From: Eudoraea sp.
Lineage (GTDB): Bacteria > Bacteroidota > Bacteroidia > Flavobacteriales > Flavobacteriaceae
Direction: 5' to 3'
NCBI GenBank assembly: GCA_013042125.1
Contig: JABDQS010000036.1
Span: 1-17,461, forward strand
Length of the DNA: 17,461 bases
Shown: piece after piece, positions 7,102 to 13,321 of the stretch
Layout: every line of letters begins with the position of its first letter
Position numbering within the stretch: the stretch's first letter is position 1
Made by a program: the position numbers and the translations under genes
The notes under the pieces: model-generated
The model's database searches: none
The model's input: only the letters and a program-made list of their open reading frames with translations
Told to the model about the DNA's origin: nothing

Positions 7102-8616
7102 ATGCCCATTCCTTTATTTAACTCCATTGCGTCCTGGTTGCTTAAAAAGCGCTATCACCAGATAGAACTTTTCCTGAAGTACCCGGCAGAAGTACAGGAG
7201 GAGGTATTATTTCAACTCCTCGAAATTGCGGAGGACACAGAGATTGGGAAGAAGTACGATTTTTCTTCTATAACACAATACAAAGAATTTCGGGAACGCG
7301 TACCTGTTGTTTCTTACGAAGAGATGGAACCCATCATTGAAAGGACAAGGAAAGGAGAGCAAAATATATTTTGGCCCACTACCATCAAATGGTTCGCTAA
7401 AAGTAGTGGTACTACCAATGCAAAAAGCAAATTCATCCCTGTAAGCGAAGAAGCCCTGGAAGATTGTCATTATAAGTCGGGCAAAGATCTTCTCTGTCTT
7501 TATCTCAACAACAATGAGAATTCCCAGCTCTTTAAGGGGAAGAGCCTGCGTCTTGGGGGTAGCAAGGAACTATATGAGGACAATGGTACCTTCTTTGGGG
7601 ATCTCTCAGCAATTCTAATTGACAATATGCCCTTTTGGGCCGAGCTGAGTAGCACTCCAAGTAATAGAGTATCGCTGATGAGCGAATGGGAAACCAAGAT
7701 GCACGCCATAATTCAGGAAAGCATACAGGAAAATGTTACCAGTCTCGTTGGCGTACCTTCCTGGATGCTGGTATTATTGAACAGGGTTCTGGAAGAGACC
7801 GGGAAGAACCATCTCTTCGAGATCTGGGAAAATCTGGAGGTGTATTTTCACGGTGGCGTAAGTTTTAATCCGTACCGTGATCAGTATGCTAAATTATTGC
7901 CCAGAAAAAATTTCAAGTACTATGAGATCTACAATGCCTCGGAAGGCTTTTTTGCGATTCAGGATAGGAATAATGCGGACGATCTTCTACTAATGTTAGA
8001 TTATGGCATCTTTTACGAATTTATCCCAATGGATATCTATGGTACTGAACAACAAAAGGCCATTGCCTTATGGGATGTGGAAGTGGGAAAAAATTATGCC
8101 ATCATAATTACTACAAACGCAGGTCTCTGGCGATACAAAATAGGGGATACTGTTAGGTTTACTTCTACAGATCCTTATCGGATCAAGATCACAGGTAGAA
8201 CCAAACACCATATAAATGTCTTTGGGGAAGAACTTATTATTGAGAATGCAGAGGAAGCGCTGAAAGAGATCTGTGGTAAGACAGGGGCAGAGATCAAGGA
8301 CTATACTGTGGCCCCCGTTTTTATGTCAGGAAAAGAAAAAGGAGCTCATGAATGGATGATCGAATTCAGAAAAGCGCCGGATAAAATGGACGACTTTACC
8401 AGATCATTAGACAGGGCTCTAAAATCATTGAATTCAGATTACGAGGCGAAACGATATAATAATATGACCTTGACTTTGCCCAAAATAAATGTTGCACGGG
8501 AGAATCTTTTTTACGATTGGTTAAAATCTAAGGACAAGCTAGGCGGACAACATAAGATCCCCAGATTATCTAATGACAGGGCGTATTTGGATGAATTGCT
8601 CCAGATGAACGAATAA
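7102..8616 (+). CDS. GH3-superfamily acyl-adenylate/amide synthetase-like protein
   Basis: The protein belongs to the GH3 family. Plant members (JAR1, GH3 auxin-amido synthetases) adenylate a carboxylic acid and join it to an amino acid. The role of bacterial members is largely unknown. I chose the ATG at 7102 (504 residues, N-terminus MPIPLFNSIASW) over an in-frame TTG at 7066, because the extension falls in promoter-like AT-rich DNA. Numbering from that ATG, motifs are the nucleotide-binding loop KSSGTTNAKSKFIP (100-113), a YNASEGFFA block (277-285), LWRYKIGDTVRF (342-353) with the Asp that contacts ribose in the family, and HINVFGEEL (370-378) at the hinge to the C-terminal lid. All look intact, so it should be an active adenylating enzyme. 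It is divergent from the DUF2797 gene and followed 131 bases later by a small hydrolase-like gene on the same strand. The substrate is unknown. Confidence 0.88.
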   Translation: MPIPLFNSIASWLLKKRYHQIELFLKYPAEVQEEVLFQLLEIAEDTEIGKKYDFSSITQYKEFRERVPVVSYEEMEPIIERTRKGEQNIFWPTTIKWFAKSSGTTNAKSKFIPVSEEALEDCHYKSGKDLLCLYLNNNENSQLFKGKSLRLGGSKELYEDNGTFFGDLSAILIDNMPFWAELSSTPSNRVSLMSEWETKMHAIIQESIQENVTSLVGVPSWMLVLLNRVLEETGKNHLFEIWENLEVYFHGGVSFNPYRDQYAKLLPRKNFKYYEIYNASEGFFAIQDRNNADDLLLMLDYGIFYEFIPMDIYGTEQQKAIALWDVEVGKNYAIIITTNAGLWRYKIGDTVRFTSTDPYRIKITGRTKHHINVFGEELIIENAEEALKEICGKTGAEIKDYTVAPVFMSGKEKGAHEWMIEFRKAPDKMDDFTRSLDRALKSLNSDYEAKRYNNMTLTLPKINVARENLFYDWLKSKDKLGGQHKIPRLSNDRAYLDELLQMNE

Positions 8617-8747
8617 TCTATTGTAACTCTAAAAGACCCGAGATCTCGATAATGGTCGATGAAATGCAACCAATCGACAAAAAAATAGTAAAAATCATTC
8701 AATATTACCCAAATTGAAGTCCCTTAATCAACCGAAAGTCCCATTAT

Positions 8748-9293
8748 ATGGCAGAAAAACTGGTTATCCTTTCAGATATGTGGGGTTCAAAGAAAGGTCT
8801 TTGGATCACTTCTTACCTAGGCTATTTGCAACAATATTTTGATATTAAATTTCACGATACCCAGCAATTAGCAGGTGTGGATATTGTAGTTTGTACCCCA
8901 GAGAACCTCTATGAGGCATTTCAAAATGGAGGTAGGGAAACGGCTGTGGCACAATTGCTCAACAAGGAAAGCGAACCTTGCCATTATTTAACTTTTTGCG
9001 CCGGTGGTACGGTGGCCTGGAATGCTGCTTTGCAAGGACTACCTATGAAATCGTTGTATGCAGTATCGCCTATAGATCTTTCTTTGGATGCCCCAAAGCC
9101 AGATTGTCCTGTTCGATTACTTTATGGGGAAAATGATAATGCCATACCCTCTGTAGAATGGGCCACCTCTAAAGAAGTTTCATTGGAAGTATTGCCTCAT
9201 TATGGGCATGAGTTGTATTCTGATGAGCAGATCGTCCAAAAAGTCTGTTTAAGTCTTTTGGATTCGGTTATTCACAAAAAATTTCAACTTTAG
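8748..9293 (+). CDS. Small alpha/beta-hydrolase-like protein with Cys at the nucleophile position
   Basis: This protein of 181 residues is not a family I can name with certainty. Its layout fits a minimal alpha/beta hydrolase. A first strand and turn ([20 protein letters not shown], 4-23) is followed by a nucleophile-elbow-like [15 protein letters not shown] (80-94), a strand followed by an acidic turn [14 protein letters not shown] (122-135), and a late histidine in [10 protein letters not shown] (149-158). The candidate triad is C84, D130, H154. The FCxGG context resembles dienelactone hydrolase (a Cys-His-Asp enzyme) rather than the usual GxSxG esterases. At 181 residues it lacks a lid domain. 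It could be a thiol hydrolase or a non-catalytic relative. It follows the GH3 gene in the same direction. Its TAG stop is interlocked with the TAA of clpX on the other strand (sequence TTAG). Confidence 0.6.
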   Translation: MAEKLVILSDMWGSKKGLWITSYLGYLQQYFDIKFHDTQQLAGVDIVVCTPENLYEAFQNGGRETAVAQLLNKESEPCHYLTFCAGGTVAWNAALQGLPMKSLYAVSPIDLSLDAPKPDCPVRLLYGENDNAIPSVEWATSKEVSLEVLPHYGHELYSDEQIVQKVCLSLLDSVIHKKFQL

Positions 9294-10525
9294 GAGACCG
9301 CCTTTAACTTCTTGATGGTCTCGTAGGATAGTTTTTCCTCGGCATAAGGTTTTGTCACCTTAAATTCCTTTTCATCACTACTGGGCAGTTCAAACATGGC
9401 ATCTGTAAAGACAGCCTCACAAAGAGAACGCAAGCCTCTGGCACCTAGTTTGTATTCGATAGCCTTTTCTACAATGTAATCCAGTGCCTGTTCGGTGATC
9501 TCGAAACTGATACCGTCCATTGAGAATAACTTCTCATACTGTTTGATGATAGCATTCTTAGGTTCGGTGAGTATTGCCCTAAGGGTTTTCTTATCGAGTG
9601 GATTCATATGTGTGAGTACGGGCAATCTACCAATGATCTCAGGGATCAAACCAAATTCCTTAAGATCCTTTGGGATGATATATTGTAGTACATTATCCTC
9701 ATCAATATGCTCTTCCTTTCTAGATGCACTATAGCCAATGGCCTGCATATTGAGTCTTTTGGTAATAATGCGTTCTATTCCATCAAAAGCACCACCGGCC
9801 ACAAACAGGATATTCTCAGTATTTACTTCAATAAATTTTTGATCGGGATGTTTCCGTCCTCCTTTGGGTGGAACATTAACCATTGTGCCTTCCAGCAGTT
9901 TTAGCAGTCCCTGTTGCACGCCTTCACCTGAAACATCGCGAGTTATGGAAGGATTATCACTTTTCCGGGCTATTTTGTCGATCTCATCTATAAAAACGAT
10001 GCCTCGTTCTGCTTTTTCCAGGTTGTAATCTGCGGCTTGCAAAAGTCTTGTAAGAATGCTTTCAACGTCCTCGCCAACATAACCTGCCTCTGTAAGGACA
10101 GTGGCATCTACAATGGCCAGGGGTACATTGAGCATTTTAGCTATGGTACGAGCCATAAGGGTCTTTCCGGTTCCGGTTTGCCCGGCCATAATGATATTAC
10201 TCTTTTGGATCTCTATTTCATCTTCCTTGGAGCTGGGCTGTAATAGCCTTTTATAGTGATTGTAAACCGCAACGGACAGTACTTTTTTGGTGCGACTCTG
10301 ACCTATGATAAAACTGTCCAGAAACGCTTTTATCTCCTTGGGTTTTTTTAAGGTCAATTCTGACGAAAGATCGTCTGTTCTGGATTGCTTCGATTCTTCA
10401 GAAACAATGCCGTGTGCCTGCTCTATACATCGATCACAGATATGAGCATCTAATCCCGCTATTAGGAGGTTGGTCTCAGGTTTTTTCCTGCCACAAAAAG
10501 AACATTCTAAGTTTTCCTTCGCCAT
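9290..10525 (-). CDS. clpX: ATP-dependent Clp protease ATP-binding subunit ClpX
   Basis: ClpX is the hexameric AAA+ unfoldase that recognises tagged substrates and threads them into ClpP. At 411 residues the length is standard. The N-terminal zinc-binding domain has C8, C11, C30 and C33. The AAA+ core has Walker A GQTGTGKT (115-122), pore loop GYVG (148-151), Walker B IVFIDE (176-181), the RKH loop (224-226) and sensor-2 GARGLR (361-366). The ClpP-docking loop reads IGY (263-265) where E. coli has IGF, a conservative aromatic change. It lies 97 bases downstream of clpP with no terminator seen between them, so co-transcription with clpP is likely. I see no unambiguous Bacteroidota promoter box in that gap. 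Its 3' end overlaps the convergent hydrolase-like gene by 4 bases. Confidence 0.98.
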   Translation of the reverse strand: MAKENLECSFCGRKKPETNLLIAGLDAHICDRCIEQAHGIVSEESKQSRTDDLSSELTLKKPKEIKAFLDSFIIGQSRTKKVLSVAVYNHYKRLLQPSSKEDEIEIQKSNIIMAGQTGTGKTLMARTIAKMLNVPLAIVDATVLTEAGYVGEDVESILTRLLQAADYNLEKAERGIVFIDEIDKIARKSDNPSITRDVSGEGVQQGLLKLLEGTMVNVPPKGGRKHPDQKFIEVNTENILFVAGGAFDGIERIITKRLNMQAIGYSASRKEEHIDEDNVLQYIIPKDLKEFGLIPEIIGRLPVLTHMNPLDKKTLRAILTEPKNAIIKQYEKLFSMDGISFEITEQALDYIVEKAIEYKLGARGLRSLCEAVFTDAMFELPSSDEKEFKVTKPYAEEKLSYETIKKLKAVS

Positions 10526-10622
10526 ATTTTTTAATGCTATCGGCTATTATAACGAAATAAATCTGATTTTGGTTTATTCCGGGGTCAAGAGGTTACATTA
10601 TTTAGGTGTATCCCCTTGCTTA

Positions 10623-11303
10623 TTAATCTTTGTCTCGTACCAGGATCTCATCGATCATTCCATATTTTTTTGCCTCTTCTGCCTTCATCCAGTAATCCCT
10701 GTCGCTGTCTGCATACACCTTGTCAAAAGTCTGCCCGGAATGTGAAGAAATGATACGGTATAGTTCATCCTTGATCTTTAAGACCTCCTGTGCCGCAATT
10801 TCTATATCGCTGGCTTGTCCCTGAGCACCAGACATTGGCTGGTGGATCATTACTCTTGAGTGCTTAAGACCACTTCGTTTACCTTTTTCTCCCGCACATA
10901 GCAGAACTGCTCCCATTGAGGCTGCCATTCCTGTACAGATCGTGGCAACATCGGGTTTAATGAATTGCATTGTATCATAGATCCCCAGGCCTGCATAAAC
11001 ACTACCTCCCGGTGAATTAATATAGATCTGGATATCCTTGGAAGAATCAGCACTTGCCAGGAACAATAGTTGTGCCTGTACAATATTGGCTACTTGATCA
11101 TTGATACCCGTTCCCAAGAATATGATCCTGTCCATCATTAGACGCGAGAAAACATCCATGGCAATGGCATTTAACTGCCGTTCTTCAATGATATTAGGTG
11201 TCATATTTACAGGGTACATGCTACGCAAAACTTCGTCATAGTACATGCTATTGATGCCCTGATCCTTTATGGCGAAGTCTTTGAATTCTTTTCCGTAATC
11301 CAT
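10623..11303 (-). CDS. clpP: ATP-dependent Clp protease proteolytic subunit ClpP
   Basis: ClpP forms the double heptameric serine-protease barrel that degrades proteins delivered by ClpX. It has 226 residues. The catalytic triad is S129 (in GMAASMGA), H154 (in VMIHQP) and D203 (in DRDYW). The spacing of 25 and 49 residues is exactly that of E. coli ClpP. The oxyanion-site INSPGGSVYAG (95-105) is present. The N-terminal extension before TPNIIEERQ is about 34 residues, somewhat longer than in E. coli and probably removed as a propeptide. It sits between tig and clpX in the order tig-clpP-clpX. An intrinsic-terminator hairpin lies between tig and clpP, ending about 20 bases before this start codon, so clpP may have its own promoter or be controlled by readthrough. 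Confidence 0.98.
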   Translation of the reverse strand: MDYGKEFKDFAIKDQGINSMYYDEVLRSMYPVNMTPNIIEERQLNAIAMDVFSRLMMDRIIFLGTGINDQVANIVQAQLLFLASADSSKDIQIYINSPGGSVYAGLGIYDTMQFIKPDVATICTGMAASMGAVLLCAGEKGKRSGLKHSRVMIHQPMSGAQGQASDIEIAAQEVLKIKDELYRIISSHSGQTFDKVYADSDRDYWMKAEEAKKYGMIDEILVRDKD

Positions 11304-11323
11304 TATAGTGGTAAAATTATATT

Positions 11324-11360
11324 ATAAAAAAAAGGAGCCGAAATACAAACATTCGGCTCC
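11324..11360 (-). terminator. Intrinsic terminator hairpin between tig and clpP
   Basis: A perfect 9-bp stem, GGAGCCGAA (11334-11342) with TTCGGCTCC (11352-11360), closes a 9-base loop. On the minus strand it is followed directly by eight T residues (positions 11333 down to 11326). It is not bidirectional, because the plus strand has no T run after the stem. It lies about 120 bases below the tig stop and 20 bases above the clpP start. Confidence 0.85.
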
Positions 11361-11363
11361 GTA

Positions 11364-11371
11364 AAGATACT
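11364..11371 (-). promoter_or_regulatory. Possible clpP -7 box just upstream of the hairpin
   Basis: On the minus strand TATCTTTA, one base off TAnnTTTG, sits directly before the GGAGCC stem. No convincing TTTG lies 19-21 bases further upstream. If it is real, the transcript would begin at or inside the stem. I list it because no other place close to clpP has a comparable box. Confidence 0.3.
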
Positions 11372-11482
11372 TATTTTTAATGAAATTTGATCGCAGTTTG
11401 CCCTGCGCATCCTATTTTATAAAAGTCTTAACAAAGAGCTTTTCAATCGCTTTATTGAAATTATTCTCTCTGTAATGGCCAA

Positions 11483-12805
11483 TTACCCGTAGACCTCTTT
11501 TACAAAATTCTCATAGGTGACCTCTTTCACCTTCAGGTTAGCCTTTTCCTTGTATAGGGTAAGTAATTTTTGACTCATCAATTGTTCTGAAAGTCGTTTT
11601 ACTTCTTCCTGATTGCTCATTACTCTTCCGGCAATGGCATCGAGCTCTTCTTCCTGCGGATTCATTTGTCCGTATTGGGCCATTTGAGATTTTATAAACC
11701 CTTTGGCAAATTCCTTTAGCTCATCATAACTTATCTCAACGTCGTGATCTTTTATGATCTTCCCTTCGATCAATTGGTAACGCAAACCTTTTTCAGATTT
11801 CTCATATTCATCGTGTGCTTCCTCCTCAGATAGCGGTTTCTCCCCCGTCATCTGTATCCATTTCTTTAAAAAGCCCGACGGCAGATCAAATTTGGTAGTT
11901 TCGATCAATCGTTCGGTAACATCATTCAGAAGTTTCTGATCAGATTGTTGTTCAAATTGCTTCTCAGCATCTTCTTTAAGACGGTCTTTTAGTTCTTTCA
12001 ATGAAGTTATAGTGTCCTTCCCAAAAAGTTTATCGAACAGGTCCTGGTTCAATTCTGCCGGTTGCCGCTCGTTGATCTCTTCCAAAGTAAAGTTTACTTC
12101 AATGGCCAACTTATCGGCTTTTTCTTTTTTGATTCCTAAGGCTCCTGATAGAAAATAATCTTCCTTAAAAAGACCTTTAGTCTTTAAAGTAACTACATCA
12201 CCTGGTTTTTTCCCAACTAAGGTATCCAGGGCTTTTTTGCTCTTTATCTTATCGAGCTCTACCGTGGATTTGTGCTCTATCTCTTCGGCTTCGTTCACAA
12301 ACGTACCCGTTACTTCATCTTTTTTGGCTACTTCCTTTTTGGAGACCAGTTTCCCGTATTGTTTTTGGATGCGCTCTAATTGCTCATCGATCATTTTCTT
12401 ATCGGCAACTATTTTATACTGGGTTACCGGTTTCTTGGTTTTTAAGGAAGCCTCGAATTCCGGGGCAAGGCCCAACTCAAATTCGAAATCAAATTCGTCC
12501 CTGTCCCAATCAAAACTATCTTGTTGTTTTGGTAAGGGATTACCAAGTACATCTAGTTTTTCCTCGTTGAGGTATTTGTTAAGATTATCCTGTAGTAATT
12601 TGTTAACCTCATCTACCAGCACTGCTTTGCCGTACTGTTTTTTTATAAGCCCCATTGGTACCTGTCCTTTTCTGAACCCCGGTATGTTGGCTTGTTTACG
12701 ATAATCCTTAAGGATCTTGTCTACCTTGTCCTGGTAGTCTTCTTTTGTGATAGCTACTTTAACTACTGCGTTAAGGTCGTCTATTTGCTCCTTGGTAATA
12801 TTCAT
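11483..12805 (-). CDS. tig: Trigger factor (ribosome-associated chaperone)
   Basis: Trigger factor binds the ribosomal exit tunnel and shields nascent chains. The protein has 440 residues. The ribosome-binding domain (about 1-110) has the signature PGFRKGQVP (42-50), matching the GFRxGxVP loop that contacts ribosomal protein L23. The middle region (about 155-245) occupies the place of the FKBP-type PPIase domain but lacks the usual FKBP sequence signature. The C-terminal helical part (about 250-440), rich in Lys and Glu, forms the chaperone arms. The ATG at 12805 sits about 35 bases below a well-spaced promoter. Neighbours clpP and clpX follow on the same strand, the arrangement widely conserved in bacteria. 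Confidence 0.95.
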   Translation of the reverse strand: MNITKEQIDDLNAVVKVAITKEDYQDKVDKILKDYRKQANIPGFRKGQVPMGLIKKQYGKAVLVDEVNKLLQDNLNKYLNEEKLDVLGNPLPKQQDSFDWDRDEFDFEFELGLAPEFEASLKTKKPVTQYKIVADKKMIDEQLERIQKQYGKLVSKKEVAKKDEVTGTFVNEAEEIEHKSTVELDKIKSKKALDTLVGKKPGDVVTLKTKGLFKEDYFLSGALGIKKEKADKLAIEVNFTLEEINERQPAELNQDLFDKLFGKDTITSLKELKDRLKEDAEKQFEQQSDQKLLNDVTERLIETTKFDLPSGFLKKWIQMTGEKPLSEEEAHDEYEKSEKGLRYQLIEGKIIKDHDVEISYDELKEFAKGFIKSQMAQYGQMNPQEEELDAIAGRVMSNQEEVKRLSEQLMSQKLLTLYKEKANLKVKEVTYENFVKEVYG

Positions 12806-12839
12806 CTATTTCTTCTATTTACATTCGCGTAAGGGGATG

Positions 12840-12870
12840 CAAAAGTAGTACATTTTATATCGCAGAACAA
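12840..12870 (-). promoter_or_regulatory. Bacteroidota-type promoter for tig
   Basis: On the minus strand TTG (12868-12870) is followed after exactly 20 bases by TACTTTTG (12840-12847), an exact fit to the TTG-N19/21-TAnnTTTG consensus. The start of transcription would lie near 12833, giving a leader of about 28 bases to the tig ATG. This is the best promoter match in the window. Confidence 0.65.
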
Positions 12871-12898
12871 GTTTTTGGAAGCTTGTATAAACTGTTGC

Positions 12899-13252
12899 TT
12901 ACACGGACTCTTTTGGCTCCTTTAAAACCGAAAAAAATATGGATTGAAGAAAGGAAAGAAGTAAGCTGAATAGGAGCGCCCACCAAATGTTTTCAACTCC
13001 AAAACCGGGTACTAATTGATCTGCCAAAAGAATGATCACGGCATTGATTATCAGCAGGAAAAGACCAAGCGTAAGGATGGTCACCGGTAGTGTTAGAATT
13101 ACTAAAACAGGCTTCACAATAAAATTGAGTAAGCTCAGGACTATGGCAACAATAATAGCGGTAGTATAGGAATCTACATAAATACCACTTAAAAGTTTAG
13201 CCAAAATAACCACGGCAAGGGCACTAAGCAGAATACGAATGATGAGTTTCAT
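12899..13252 (-). CDS. Four-TM phage-holin-family (PF04020 type) membrane protein
   Basis: This very hydrophobic protein of 117 residues has four predicted membrane helices (about 4-24, 29-52, 54-80 and 89-111) and almost no soluble part. The pattern LNFIVKPVLVILTLPVTILTLGLFLLIINA, with Pro residues between helices 2 and 3, is typical of the mycobacterial-type four-TMS holin family, which is widespread as a single chromosomal gene in bacteria. Despite the family name there is no sign of a prophage here, no endolysin neighbour and no lysis cassette. The real function is unknown. The start codon lies 24 bases below a terminator hairpin of the upstream SGNH gene on the same strand. Confidence 0.85.
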   Translation of the reverse strand: MKLIIRILLSALAVVILAKLLSGIYVDSYTTAIIVAIVLSLLNFIVKPVLVILTLPVTILTLGLFLLIINAVIILLADQLVPGFGVENIWWALLFSLLLSFLQSIFFSVLKEPKESV

Positions 13253-13275
13253 AGGATCTTTGATTAGGTTAGAAA

Positions 13276-13304
13276 TAAAAAAGGCACCTGTAAGAGGTGC
13301 CTTT
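13276..13304 (-). terminator. Intrinsic terminator after the SGNH lipoprotein gene
   Basis: The stem AAGGCACCT (13281-13289) pairs with AGGTGCCTT (13295-13303) around the 5-base loop GTAAG. On the minus strand the stem is followed by a T run (six T ending at 13277), then ATTTCT. It lies 18 bases past the SGNH stop codon and 24 bases before the start of the holin-like gene. Confidence 0.85.
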
Positions 13305-13321
13305 AAAATACTGAAATAATT

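Noticed and set aside
8639..8648. Palindrome CGAGATCTCG just after the GH3 gene
   Set aside because: A single 10-bp palindrome with no second copy and no nearby promoter box. Chance occurrence cannot be excluded.
8654..8678. GTCGAT/ATCGAC inverted repeat between the GH3 gene and the small hydrolase gene as a terminator
   Set aside because: The stem is 6 bp, the loop is 13 bases, and it is followed by A residues rather than T on the coding strand.
9294..9321. Inverted repeat GAGACC/GGTCTC at the end of clpX as a terminator
   Set aside because: The stem is only 6 bp with a long loop, and the T run on the minus strand begins more than 10 bases after it.
12237..12704. 155-codon plus-strand open frame opposite tig
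   Set aside because: It lies wholly within the well-supported tig gene, is Ser/Leu/Phe-rich like other antisense shadows, and matches no family.
12899..13252. Phage holin family name suggesting a prophage remnant or lysis cassette
   Set aside because: No endolysin, integrase or other phage gene is nearby. The neighbours are core genes, and this family is common as a lone chromosomal membrane protein.
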